In this document: positions 50,674 to 63,493 of the stretch, piece by piece | Position numbering within the stretch: position 1 is the first letter of the stretch | How the letters are laid out: every line of letters begins with the position of its first letter | DNA from: Hirudinaria manillensis | Taxonomy: Eukaryota; Annelida; Clitellata; Hirudinida; Hirudinidae | Length of the DNA stretch: 64,000 bases | NCBI GenBank assembly: GCA_034509925.1 | Contig: CM067527.1 | Location: forward strand, 2,852,501-2,916,500 | Reading direction: 5' to 3' | Program-made: the position numbers and the translations under genes | The notes under the pieces: model-generated | What the model was told of the DNA's origin: nothing | Databases searched by the model: none | The model's input: the letters and a program-made list of their open reading frames with translations, nothing else

Positions 50674-50713
50674 TTGCAGGGCACAAACAAATAAATTTGT
50701 TTGTGCCCTGCAA
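50674..50713. repeat. Perfect 19-bp inverted repeat, 2-base centre
   Basis: TTGCAGGGCACAAACAAAT is followed by AA and then by its exact reverse complement. It lies about 200 bases before the PLK start codon, so if transcribed it would form a very stable hairpin in the 5' leader. Confidence 0.9.
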
Positions 50714-50914
50714 ACCCCAGTTTATGCCAAATAATTGGACCCGACGTTTTGTTTGCTAGCAAACTGTGGACCAACCATGCAATTGCTATCAACCTAAGAT
50801 CCCACCCTTCGAACAATCAATCTCTCGAACTCAATCAATCAGTCAGCCAATCAATCAATCAAATTTTCAACCATTATCATTTCCAGTAGCTTGAGTTGAA
50901 AGGTCAAAGATCAA

Positions 50915-53900
50915 ATGGCTGAGGTCATGGGATGCCAGAGGACGACATTCGAGACGTCCAACAACATCTTTTCCATCCACTCACCACAACAACTTCAACA
51001 ACAACACATCACTGACGGCAACGACGACAACAACAACAACATGAGCAGCAAGAAGAATCCAAAGTCCCCGTCTGCAAATGTTTGCGTTCCTTGCTTCTTC
51101 AACGTTTTCAATCGCAAGAAAACCAAGAAATTGAAGAAACAAAAGAGCCATTTGTGCTCGAAATCCCACAACAACAGCAACAACAACAACAACAATTCTT
51201 CTTCAATCTCACATGAAACTTGTCCTGCGGATGCCCACAAAATAGCTCCGAACGACGTCAACAACAACAACGACGACGACAACCACAATAACAACAATAA
51301 TAACAACGACCACGATAACACACATCTCCAAGTCCCGGAATCATCGGCCGGGTTTCTGCACAGGCTGTCGCCTATTAGGAGGAAGGAATCCAATAAACAA
51401 CAACACCAACAACAACAAACACAAGACCAACAACCACAACAACACACCACCACCATGCGTCGATCGAGACTGACTCTCAACCTGAACAGCAACCAACTTC
51501 GACTCCTCAACAACACCAACAACTACCCCAACATCGAGTACGTCAACTACGACGATAGACACAACGAGAGCAACGTCACCACAGCCGCCACCACCGCCGG
51601 TGGCGAAATCGTCTGCTCTTCCACTCCTCGCTGTGACAGGGTACCTGGGCCGGAGGTCAAGACCGTGAAGATGGTGGAGAAGCTGTGGATCCAACAGGTG
51701 CCCCCCGTCGTGGAGGGCAAGGGCTACGACCCGAGTGCCGAGGCGAAGATCTTCGAAGCCAACGAAGGCGTCTTCATCGTCGATCCCGATTCAGGAAAGA
51801 GATACAGGAAGGGAAGATTCCTGGGAAAGGTCTGGTCACGATGATGACGACGACGACGATGATGTTGATGTTGATTGATTGGTTGTTGTTTTTTTTCGTG
51901 TTGATTGGTTATGCTAATTAGTTAATTAGCGGTTTATTTCTCGATTAATTTAGTAAATTGAATTTGTTTGTTATTAGTTTAAAACTTGGTAAAAAGTAAT
52001 TTATAATTTCAGGGAGGATTCGCCAACTGCTTCGAGTTTACTGATACGTCGACGAATGCAGTTTATGCCGGGAAAATCGTCAGCAAGTCCCACTTCCAGA
52101 AACAGAAACAGAAGGAAAAGGTAGAAGTTGAACTCCAGACGTTAGGGTCGAACTCTATCAATTGATAGATATTAATATAATATCAAATGTTTCTAATTAA
52201 TTTACGCCGTATCTCTGATGTCACCAACGATATTACGTATGTATTTATTCATGCGCTCGCCTCTTTGGCAGGTGATAAACTGATGATTATATTTGGTGAT
52301 GTCAGCCTTCAACTGAGCACGTTTTAATCACTTTGCCTTCAGCATTATCGTCTCATTACTAACATCGTCGTCATCGTCGTCTTCATCGTCGCAGCCACAA
52401 CTCCACACCGCTACAACTTTAATCACCGCCATACCTTACAAAGGCCAGTACCACCAAAGTCATCATCATCGTCCTTATTATCATCTGGCTAACCGTTATC
52501 ATCATCGTCATCGTCGTCGTCATCGTTGCAGATGATGTTGGAGATCAAACTCCACCGGAAGTTGTGCCACGAGAACATCGTCGCTTTCCACGATTACTTC
52601 GAAGATCAGGAAAATCTTTACCTCATCCTTGAACTCTGCAGCCGGAAGGTGATGATGATGATGAAGAAGATGATGATGGTCATGATTGTCATGATGGTGC
52701 TGATGATGAAGTTGTTGATAATGTTGCCGCTGGTGATGATGGTGTTAGTGGTGTCTGTGAATGCGAATAATATTGACATCATTATTATTATTATTAACAA
52801 ATAATTAGTTATTATTGTTATCATTATTATTATTATATAACAAATAGCAATTCCTTCCAATCAAATTAAAATAACGCCCCATAACATCTTCAGTCATTGG
52901 ACGAGCTGCTGAAGAGGCGTGGTCCGCTGACGGAGCCCGAGGTGAGGTACTACATGAGGCAGGTGGTCGAAGGATGCAAGTACATCCACTCCAAGCGAAT
53001 CATACACAGGGACCTGAAACTTGGAAACCTATTGTTGAACGGAAGCATGCAAATTAAGATTGCCGACTTCGGATTGGCTACCCAAGTAGCCACTCAGGAC
53101 ACTAGAAAGAAGTTGGTCTGGGGTTTTTAATCACAGTATTTTGTAGCTTTGTAGATGTAGAGATAATTTATTTAAATTAAATGTTAATTGGATGTTAATT
53201 AATCCAGCTGGGATAGATGATTGGCTGCGACATCATTGTGGTTGAACCCAGTCCAACCGTCAATTCCTAACTTCCTCTGACCGATTGAAATATTCCAATC
53301 GAGACATTTCGACATTAGATGAATAAACAAAAAACGCAACTATTAGTTAGCAGTAAAAATAAATAAATTAATTAATTAACATGCAGGAGCATCTGTGGAA
53401 CGCCCAATTACGTGGCACCTGAGGTCATCAGGAGGAGATTCTATAGCTACGAGGTCGACGTCTGGTCTATGGGATGTATCATGTTAGTCATTAATTATTC
53501 ATGTTAGTAATTACTTATTCATGACTTTAAAATTCATGCGTGTTAGGTACTGAATTCGTTCGGCTAATTTACGGTTCAACCAATTTATTTTTCAATTTAT
53601 TTTTTAATAATTTTTCATTAAATTTTTTCCTTTTTTTCAACCAACCAATCCATTTCCAGCACAAATTACGCAATTACTTCGTACTTTCAACTCGACCAAT
53701 CTGTATCAATTACCTGTTCTCGACTCACCTGTATCAGGCCAAATAAATGTCAGCTCTAACGTTATTATCATCACCAGACACCATCAATTTTCATCATCGC
53801 CATCATCATCATCGTCGTCATCGTCGTCGTCATCATCCTATCTCTATGAAGTGATATAGACGTACGTGCATCGCCCACACGAACTACAGGTACACCTTGC

Positions 53901-54617
53901 TGTGCGGTGTGACACCCTTCGAGACGAACAACCTGAGAGCCACCTACGACCGGATATCGACGGCCACCTACACACTTCCTTCTTACCTGTCGCCGCCCGC
54001 ACGCGACCTCATAGTGAGGCTGCTCGATCTCGACCCGAACCACAGGCTCAGCCTTGACCAGGTTCTCTACGAGGAGTTTTTCACGACAGGCTTCGCACCC
54101 GCACACCTGTCTCCCTCGACCTGCGTGAAGAGGCCCACCTTTCCCAAGACCAACCACCTGTCCAGGTGATGCCGGCCGTTGTTTAGAAAATTAATTAAGA
54201 CATTCGTTGATGAAGTTAATGTTTTTAAAATTTCGTCTCGTATAATAAATTACAGTAATAAAAATAATAAATAAATAAATAAGAACAAACAATGATAGCA
54301 CTATTATGAACCTAGTAAATGTTTATCAATGGTTACGATATCTTATTAGTAACAGAAATGGATACAATTTATTTATCAAAAATAATAATAAATAATTTAA
54401 TTATAAAATTTGTAATATATAATTAATTCTAAACTATTAATCCTACCAGCATAAACAGGGCCCAATCGATGAATACAACTACGAAGACAAGACAACAGCT
54501 GACGACGGGACAACAACAACAGCAACAACAACAACAGCAGCAGCAGGAGCAGCAACAACAACAACAGCATCAAATGATGAGGAAGGTTTCAACCACACAC
54601 GTTAGTTAACAAACTTC

Positions 54618-54675
<58 letters not shown>

Positions 54676-55578
54676 TCATAGATAGTATAATACGGGATAC
54701 AGTAGCCATAATAATACTTATAATAACATAATTATAAATATATTTTTGCTAAATAATAATCATTTAAATTAAAATCATAAAAATTCAAACCGTAGGAGAT
54801 AAGCAAACCATCCCATCTTGCTATTGGACAAAGTCACCTCAAGGTTGCGGGTATTTTCCAGGTCATTGCAAGGTCAAGCCCCGTCAACCTGTGTTCAGTC
54901 ATTTCCGAGAAGGAGGAGCCATCCACGATGTCTCCACCTACTTCGAGGGAAGGCACGCCTTCTCGAGGTAGGGACATGAATAATTAATTGACTATAGTAG
55001 TAGAGGTACGTAATAATTGTATTATTAGTATTTTAACTGACTGAATTTTATTTAACAAAATTAAATTATTTATTGGATTTAATTTGACCTTTGGCCTCTA
55101 GGAAGAAAAATATCAAGTACCATCGACTTGTACAAGATCCTAGGCAGGTGCATGGGCTCAATACAGAAAGGTAAACACTTCATCATCACCGTAGTTGTTA
55201 TTATCACTAACATCATCGTCGTCCTCATCGTCCTCATCATCATTATCATCGTTATCATAATCGTCGTTATTCGTGTCACGAGGTCACCTTCGTAGCACAG
55301 AGATCGATGAGTGATAAGGTTTTGGTGAATAAAAACATTCGGCACACATTTTGTCCTTCCCTGGTTTGATAAGCATATCGGTTCGACTTTCTCTATTCTC
55401 TATTCTTCTCTGTCGCTATCAGAGGGCCGATGATGATGATGATGATAATAATACTGACGACGATGTTGATGACTATGACGACGAAGACAGACATCGAAAG
55501 ATTCATCCTCGTTGCGTATTGGCTTCACAAGTTTCGATTGATTCACTCTTGATTGACTGATTGATCTATCGATCGATA

Positions 55579-55669
<91 letters not shown>

Positions 55670-57944
55670 CTTTGACCTCTAGACACGGCACTGGCACAGG
55701 ACTTGCCAGAGACCAGCGTGCTATTCGTGACCCGGTGGGTAGACTTTTCCAACAAGTACGGTTTCGCTTTCCAGTTGTCGGACAACAGTACAGGTGTCTT
55801 GTTCAACGACACGACACGGATGATGTTACACGAAGATTCAGTGTTAGTCTCACTAGGTTTAACACTTTCTAGCCGTTATTGTTATTGTTGTTGTTGTTAT
55901 TTCCTTTGTTGTTTTATTATTTTTAATTTAAAACCGTTCGCAAGTTCCCTTTTTTTTTATAATTTAATTCAAAATGAATATAAAAATCTATGTAGATTTC
56001 TGAATTTCAGTTCGAAGCTATCGTCACCATCATTTTTGTCGTCGTAGTCGTTATCGTTATTATTTTTTTGTTGTTATTATCATCATCATCGTCGTCATTC
56101 CAGGACCCTGACCTACGTCGACTGGAGCAACGCCGCTCTCACCCGGCAACTACCTGCCAACGACAACATGCCCGATGACTGCAAATGGAAGCTGTCGGTC
56201 CTGCTCTACGTCAAGTTCTACATGCACAAGAGATTGAAACCCAGCAGGTTCGAATCCTCCTCCGGATCGACAGTCTCGGGCAGCACCGGCCACACACTGG
56301 ACTCGACTGTCCGGTCCTCTTCCGGCCGGGATCGGACCAGCACCGGGTCGTCCCGCGACGACTCCAGACGACACCCGATGTTCGCCAGTCCAGAGGCGTC
56401 CTCATCCGATTCGACGATCGAGGCAGATTCCAAGGGATTTGCAGGCTCGGCTGAGAGCAACTCGACCGTCTCCAGCATCGATCCCGTCTTCACCATCGAA
56501 TCGTCGTCGTCACCGGAGAGGTTCCATTCCATCCGGTCTTCCAACAGCCCGACCTCGTTTTCTGGGAGGGCGAAGGAAAAGAAAAGGAGTTCCACAGACA
56601 AGGAGAACTTGGTTCAAGAACTCGTTCTTGATGAGCCTCCAAAGCCAGCCAAAAGAACCACCTCCCTAAAACAGCAACAACATCGTCGTCATTACCAACA
56701 GCAACAGCAACAAGAAGATTATTCGACGACGAAAACAACTAAACGCAAAAGATCGAAGAAACAACGACATTCGAAAGACGATGAAACGACTCTTCGCGCG
56801 GATAACTCCGACCCCATTCCAAGCCCTGACCCTTCGTCAGTTAAGGGCTCTCAGACTCCGCCCATCGACTCCTCCCCTTCTCCCTCATTGGTCGCCGCTT
56901 CATCTTCTGCCCCCAACATTGGTATTTTCGTGACTAAGTGGTTCAGAGAGGAAGACGGAATCATCATGCAGCTGAGCAACGGAACATATCAGGTGAGTAG
57001 CTGTTTGGATGTTGCTATTGTTGTTGTTGTTTTTGTCTCTATAGTTTTGTCTCGAATCATCAATCAGTGATTTGGCTCATTAGACCTGTCTCAAAGCAGT
57101 GGCTTGGAAATTAATATGTTATTGTACACTTCTATCATCTACTAAAACTCATCATCATCATCGTCGTCGACGTTACCTCAAGTGGTACCGGTATGATAGG
57201 AATGATTATCACGTTGTGCCAAAGAACACAAGCAATTAAACATTGAATCACAAACTTCTAAGAACTTGTAAAAGATAAAAGGTCATGTGTATTCATATCA
57301 GCTACTCCCGGTTAATATTTGTTATATAATATTAATATTATTATTATTAGTAGTAGTAGTATATTATTATACTAATAATAAATAATGGTTTAAGAAATCA
57401 AAGCCTCGATACTAATGCTTGGACATTTTTGCAACTAAGTTTAATCAGCAATCGTTAATTTATAATTTTAAACAACATTTTGACTTTTATTTTATTTATT
57501 TAATTATTTTTCTTCCAGGTGAACTTCTGCGACGACCATTCCAAGTTGATTCTCAGCCTCTTCAATGGTGAATACATAGTAACTCACCTTCCTTTCTCCA
57601 ACAACAACAACAACGTCCACGGCAACGACAACGCCCTCAACAACAAGACCAAAACACCTTCAACTACTACAACGCCAACTTCAGAGACGATCGCAATAAC
57701 AAGACGGGGTTCCAAAGGCAAGAGCTCGAAGGAGGTCATTCGCAAGACCAAGGACAAGACCGAGTGCAAGACCAAGGACAAGACCGGCTGCGAGACCAAA
57801 GACAAGACCGGCTGCGTCAAAGCCAGTCACTACTACTTATTTGACGTCTGCGACAAGGGGTGCGAACCTCATTTGGCCGAAAAGTTGAAGATCGTGAGGA
57901 GAAAGTTGTACAAGTTGATTAACTTTGAAGGTCACACGGTCTGA
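50915..57944 (+). CDS. PLK2/3: Polo-like kinase, PLK2/PLK3 type
   Basis: Ser/Thr kinase with C-terminal polo boxes, of the group acting in stress response, centriole and cell-cycle control. Exons: 50915-51829, 52013-52120, 52532-52648, 52894-53111, 53387-53482, 53890-54165, 54459-54585, 54796-54967, 55102-55170, 55683-55842, 56104-56992, 57519-57944. All phases close; 1,190 residues, against about 650-690 in vertebrates. A poly-Asn/Gln-rich N-terminus of about 285 residues precedes [40 protein letters not shown] and [11 protein letters not shown]. The activation loop has Ser ([10 protein letters not shown]) where family members have Thr. Polo box 1 ([20 protein letters not shown]) and polo box 2 ([18 protein letters not shown], then [13 protein letters not shown] with the phosphopeptide-binding His/Lys pair) are present. 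They are separated by a roughly 220-residue Ser-rich insert, and box 2 itself has an insert with a KDKT.C repeat. SNKYGF and QVNF favour PLK2/3 over PLK1. Confidence 0.94.
54618..54675. repeat. (GAT)n microsatellite in PLK intron 7
   Basis: About 19 uninterrupted GAT units start about 30 bases after the exon 7 donor. Confidence 0.95.
55580..55668. repeat. (TTGA)n microsatellite at PLK intron 9 acceptor
   Basis: About 22 TTGA units end roughly 14 bases before the acceptor of exon 10, taking the place of the usual pyrimidine tract. They are preceded by a short GATCGAT palindromic stretch. Confidence 0.95.
57749..57820 (+). repeat. KTKDKT(E/G)C coding repeat in polo box 2
   Basis: Three successive eight-residue units (roughly [24 protein letters not shown]) are encoded by 24-bp near-identical DNA repeats inside the insert of polo box 2. 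Confidence 0.8.
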
Positions 57945-58335
57945 TTGGCCGGCGAAAATGCGGATCAGATTTTATTACAATGTGTAATGATAAATTATGC
58001 TGTTTATATTTTATAATATTTAATTATATTAAATGTCCAAGATAGAACCTAGAAAGTGAATTGAGAATTGCCACCAAATGAAAAGGGGATCTTGCTGTAC
58101 AAAGTTACTTTGTATAGTTTGTAGATAAGGAGTAATAATGAATAATATGTTGTTATTATTATTATTATGTTATTGTGGTTGTAACGAGACAGTCATAGTG
58201 AAACAACAACAATAACAATTATTATTTGAGTTATTTATGGTTTTTTTTGTTGTGATTGATATGACACATATATTTAGATGGGGGGTCTGGTTAAGGCCAC
58301 CAACTTTTCAGCTGTTGCATGCGACAGCTTGTGAA

Positions 58336-58366
<31 letters not shown>

Positions 58367-59253
58367 CATAGTAAGAGTTGTAGTAGTCGAGCATCTCCTT
58401 ATTTTGATTCATTTTCCACAAAAATCTCCCACTTTCATCCAAGTATCTGTCATTTTTGTCGTTGGAACCACCGACGTTGTTGTTGTCCACAATGTAGCAA
58501 TAAATATCAGCAAATTACTGGCGACTTTAATTTTCTTATTAATTACAAAATAAACATGCAAAGCAGCTTCGAATGATTGACCACTTAGCAGTCAAATGAG
58601 ATCATGGATCCGTGGCACTTATACCCCTTCACCCAATGCTAAATTTTGCCTCTCCCCCCCTCGGTCACCCTCACCTCGGTTAGCTTTTTTTAATGTTTAA
58701 ATAACAAATAATAATAATAAATTTTTATTACGAGAGGTCGAGGAGTTCTGTATCTGACAGGAACGTATTTTTTTAAATTAAAAAAAAAATACCACTAAAA
58801 CAACACTTAAGATAACACGGAGACCCCAGTCGTCTGCCACGACAAATCATGTGACCCAATGACTCTGACGTCCTACTTCGATGCGGACGACATGGTTCTG
58901 TTACCTCTTATCCCTCGTAAGTACGGCACTAATCAGTTTAACTTTGGTTATACTTAAAGAAAACTATTATTATTGTTATTGTCATTATTATTATTATTAT
59001 TAACATTATTCTTATGCAAATTAGATAGGCCTAGTTATGTTATCAGTTGCGATACTTGACATAAAAAGATTTACAAAGTCGACTCTAGTGACACGTAAGA
59101 ATCCGCCGTCGGACGTCCTCATTTGCATGCCTAACTCCTCCCACTGCCGACGATTTCACCGGGAATTAGAATTAATTCGAACCGATCGCGAGAAAGTAGA
59201 ACAATTTACGAATAAATAAATAAAAACAAATGCAAATAAATTTGTTACAAATT
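57945..59253. other. Convergent intergenic region PLK/DUS1L
   Basis: This stretch holds the two 3' untranslated regions facing each other. It contains ATT runs and (AAAT)n. A minus-strand open frame near 58308-58490 and a plus-strand one at 59037-59219 have no supporting features. Confidence 0.6.
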
Positions 59254-62200
59254 TCACTCGCAATCAACGGTCGTCTTAGGTTCTGTGCGTCCATTTTCGT
59301 CGGAAACCGTGGCAACGTCGGCGACTCCCCCCTCGCCTTTCGGGTTCGCTTTCGACTCGTCTGCTGCTTTGGACGCTTCGAGAGCTTCCAACCTCTTCCT
59401 CTGCTCTCTGTTCTCCTTCTTCATGAACAACTTGTGTCCTGAAAGTGTTTTTCAACATTTTCAAAAGTGAAAACAACTTTTTTGTTCGAATTTGTTGGAC
59501 TAGTACTTTAAAAACGAGTGAACTTGAAGAGATGGCACACTCAGAACGAGTGGATGTTGTCGTGTCATCGTGAAACTAATAATAACAACAACGACAACAA
59601 CAATAATAATAATAAAGTTTTGAGAGGTAATCCAAAACATGACTTGAGCAAACAATTTATAAATAAGTAAAAATGATTGATATTTTTGACAAATCCCAAC
59701 AAAAATGACCAGTAAATTATGCTAATCGATTACACATAAATTATGCTAATTGTCTCCATCTTGAGATGTAGTGGTTGCATAGAAAGAGCATCCAGCACAG
59801 CAATTAATGGAGTTTAATATTCGAGGCCATCTTCAGAGGTTCAAATAAAACAATGAACCTCCCTTGGATTTTACCTCGTAATTAATAATTCATCACGAAT
59901 ACATTATAATAATTATTTCGTTGCTGGTGTAAAAAGTTTACGATGTTGTAGAAAGAGAACCACAACAATGAATGGATGAACGAGTTTTATAACAATTAAT
60001 TCATAATTTATACTAATTATTTCATAATTTATGGTAAATACAGATTTCTAAAAAAAGCCGATCACTTCGTCAGGAAAAGTGCGAGAAGAGTTTTTTGTCG
60101 AACTTTGCAAATAAACACTCGAATGACACGAGTCGATGATTGATTGTTTGAGGAAAATAAAAACAAGTCGAGTGACTCTTGCGACGATGCGCTCGTGTGC
60201 AATGCAAACAATTGACATGAAATCCTACTTTGACTAAATTGTCTAAATTTAATAATAAATAAAGCATCACCAACCAGGACAATCTGTGAGCAGTTTGAAG
60301 ACTGCAGACTTGCAACAGGCTCTGCACATTTCAAACGAGCATTTCAGACCCTGCAAATATCAATGTTTCCAGAATATTCATTAATTAATTACTTGAGCTA
60401 ATTATTATATTAATTAATAATTATATTAATTAATGATTATATATTAATTAATAATTAATTATTATTGCATGTTTGTGATTATATTAAATAGTTGAATAAA
60501 GATAACAATTCCAATGTTGAACCCAGGTCTGATGGTTGTTATGAAACCAACCAGGCACAAAATATTCTGAATTAATGCATGAGTTATTACTTTTTAAATC
60601 AATTAAATCAATATAATTTAATTATAAATCAACTGAAATAATAAAGTTATCATATTTTTTCTATTTTACAAAAACTATTTTTAAAAACCAATTTTAAAAA
60701 ATACCTTCGGTTGGCCGCAAACGCAGACTTCAAATTTCTTCTTTTTCTGCTGATTGCCTTTGTTTGTTGTTGTTGTTGTTGTCGTTTGTTTCAACTTCTT
60801 CGGTTGTTTTTCCGTTTCGTCGTTCGATTGGCTTTGATCGAACTTCGTGTCGTTGTTATCCTGAAGCGAGGAAAGCGTTCGTTTGTTGCCCGATCTTTCC
60901 ATCGGAGGAGGACTGCAAGGCAAACAAATAAATAAAAATAAAACTGAAAAAAAGGAGTTAATAGCATTTTAATTGCCATATCCAGATATTCGAAGAATTT
61001 AGTGCATTACATGTTAATAAATAAACAAATTAAAACATTACACGTAAACAAATATAAACAAACAGTTCGTATCAACAAGAGAAAAGGAGGCTCACTCGGG
61101 TCGTACGTAAGGCTGGCACAACCAGTAGGGAATGTGGTTGTCCATCAGAGTTGAGTTTTGAGCTTCGTGAGACTTCACGTCTGGCTGGAAGTTGATGACA
61201 GTTGATGATTATGTCAACGACTCGAGTCAATGACTTGAGTCAACAAATTGATTTAACGATTTTTCTTTGTTGCAGTACAAACAGCAACATATGTTGCAAA
61301 GTTGTTGCTACTTGCATTTATGAACATTTTTTTTTTTAAATCCAATAAATTTGATCCGCACCTGGCACAATTCCTCCAACTTTTTCACGACTCTCCTGAA
61401 ATCATCCAAACCCTTGCAATGTGCGAGCGTCTCTCTGTGTTCTGTGAATTTTGCCAAACTGAAACATTGACAAAATATTAAGAAATAAATCAAGGATTAA
61501 TGGTAAGGGGCAGCGAATGGTGTTAACAATCACTTTAGCATTCAGAGCAATCAGATTCACATTATTATATAAAACAAATAAATAATTATTTTTAATTATT
61601 TATAATTATATTAACCTATAAACAACCAAAGTCGATATAACCACAACTCACACGTGGTGAAGCAGCTTGAAAAGATGCCCCCTGACGAAGGATGCGGGGC
61701 ATGGATACCTGTCAACCAGGTCAAGATATTCCAGCGCAATGCGACATGCGTGGAACCTTTGACCCGTGAAGAGGGCGGGGTCGTGCAGGTTGCCCTCCGC
61801 CGACATGACGCCCTGCGACCCCGTTTCCTCGATGCACCTGTGAACGTCCGACAGGTTCTGAATGTTGCCATTCGCGAAGACCGGGATTTTGACGTTTTGC
61901 CTGAGGTCGGTGGGTTCAATGGTGATTTGGTTTAATTAACGTAATCATTCCAGTTGCATTTTCATGTCATAATTTAGTTTTAAATTATCCAAAATGTAAT
62001 GGAAATCTAACATTAAGTATTTAAATATAATAATATAATTTAAATCTAATTAAGTATTTAAATATAATAGAAATAATTATTCCACGTGGATTGCAAACCT
62101 AACAGCCGTGATGTACTTCCAGTCAGCAAGTCCAGTGTGGATTCCTTTCTGCTCTCGAGTTCTTCCGTGAACAGTAAGCAGCTGCCGAAAGGACGGAGAA

Positions 62201-63493
62201 TCAGTTTTTGAAAGATAATAAATTTAAATATACATTGCAAGTAGTTATTATGATGATAATTATAATAATTATTATTATTTTAATAATATTAATTAATTAA
62301 CCTTTTAATTATTATTATTATTTATTAATTAACCTTAGCCAAATAATAATGCTTTAACTTATTTTTGTTCTTATAACTAGATGCTACTAAAATCCACTCA
62401 CATTATATCATACATCTACCCACGTGGTATTACACATCCACTCACACAACACCCACCCACCTGTGCACCAGCCTCCTCCAGCATCTGTGCGTACCTCACT
62501 GTTTTGTCCACATCTTCGAACCTTCGTATTTTGCAGGTTATGGGCACTTTCAGCTCCTTGGCACAGACACTGACTGAGTGGTTAATTAATAAATAAATAA
62601 ATTAATTAATTAATTATTATTAACAACAATATTAATAACATCATTTGGAAGTATGGTTATTGTGTTTAAATGTATTTTTATTTTAAAATATTGTAAATGA
62701 AACAACTTGCTTGTTGTGAATGTCAAAAATAGTTTATATTATTAATAAAACTTCATTAATTCTCTTTAATGAATATTGTCTGACATTGTTATTGCAATCA
62801 GTTTTTAAATTGAACCAATCAAAAAAATCCGGCATATCATGATCGGATACTTAACAAGGCTTCACACAATCGAAACAATGCACCCAGTGTCTCACTCACT
62901 GTCCCCAAAACTCACCCATTTTGTAGAGGAGGTCCCATTCATCTTGAAGGAAAGATCCATAGTGACCCCTTTTTGCGATGCTCTGCGGGCATCCGATGTT
63001 CAGGTCCACAGCGTCGCATTCATCTTCGACCATCTTCGCTGCCTTCAGCAACGTTTCCGGATCATTTGCACAGAACTGTAATCGTGATAGTAATAGAGTT
63101 AAACTCAAATTAAATAATTTGTTATTCCAAATGTTCAACTTTGTTGTCTCTAAAAACATAATGTGATGTATAAAATGTAAATAGTTTCATGTTAATAGAA
63201 CACATATATGCAAAAAATACAAAAGCTATTCCAATAATTCACAAAACCTGAACAATCAAAGGCCTATCCTCAGCACAAGTGTTCATGTTGTCCCTCCTGT
63301 AGATCTGGTCCCTCACAAAGACAGACGAGTGAAGCATAGGAGTGTAGCAGAGTTCAGCACCATACCGACGGCTCAACATGCGCCATGCCAGCTCACTCTG
63401 ATCCACCATTGGGGCAACCACATATTTGGCTCCTCTCAAATCCTCGCGCCAAAAATCGAAGCCGGATCGTTTCGTTCGACTTTCTTCCGTCAT
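59254..63493 (-). CDS. DUS1L: tRNA-dihydrouridine synthase 1-like (DUS1L)
   Basis: FMN-dependent enzyme that reduces uridine to dihydrouridine in tRNA using NADPH. Exons on the minus strand: 63493-63248, 63075-62916, 62573-62461, 62181-62099, 61900-61652, 61458-61362, 61184-61096, 60912-60705, 60350-60275, 59438-59254. All phases close; 501 residues (human about 473). Visible motifs are [20 protein letters not shown], then [20 protein letters not shown] with the catalytic Cys and the DUS1 signature. Next come [43 protein letters not shown] and [16 protein letters not shown] conserved WLCQPYVRP follows the helical domain. The C-terminus has a basic Lys/Thr-rich linker and a Cys-rich zinc-binding-like motif (CVCGQPK, then [10 protein letters not shown] and DCPGH), as in animal DUS1L. 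The last exon is an acidic/basic coiled tail. The gene converges with PLK. Confidence 0.96.

Noticed and set aside
50981-51694. Minus-strand Leu/Cys-rich frames opposite PLK exon 1
   Set aside because: They are the antisense of CAA/AAC codons coding poly-Gln/Asn, with no independent features.
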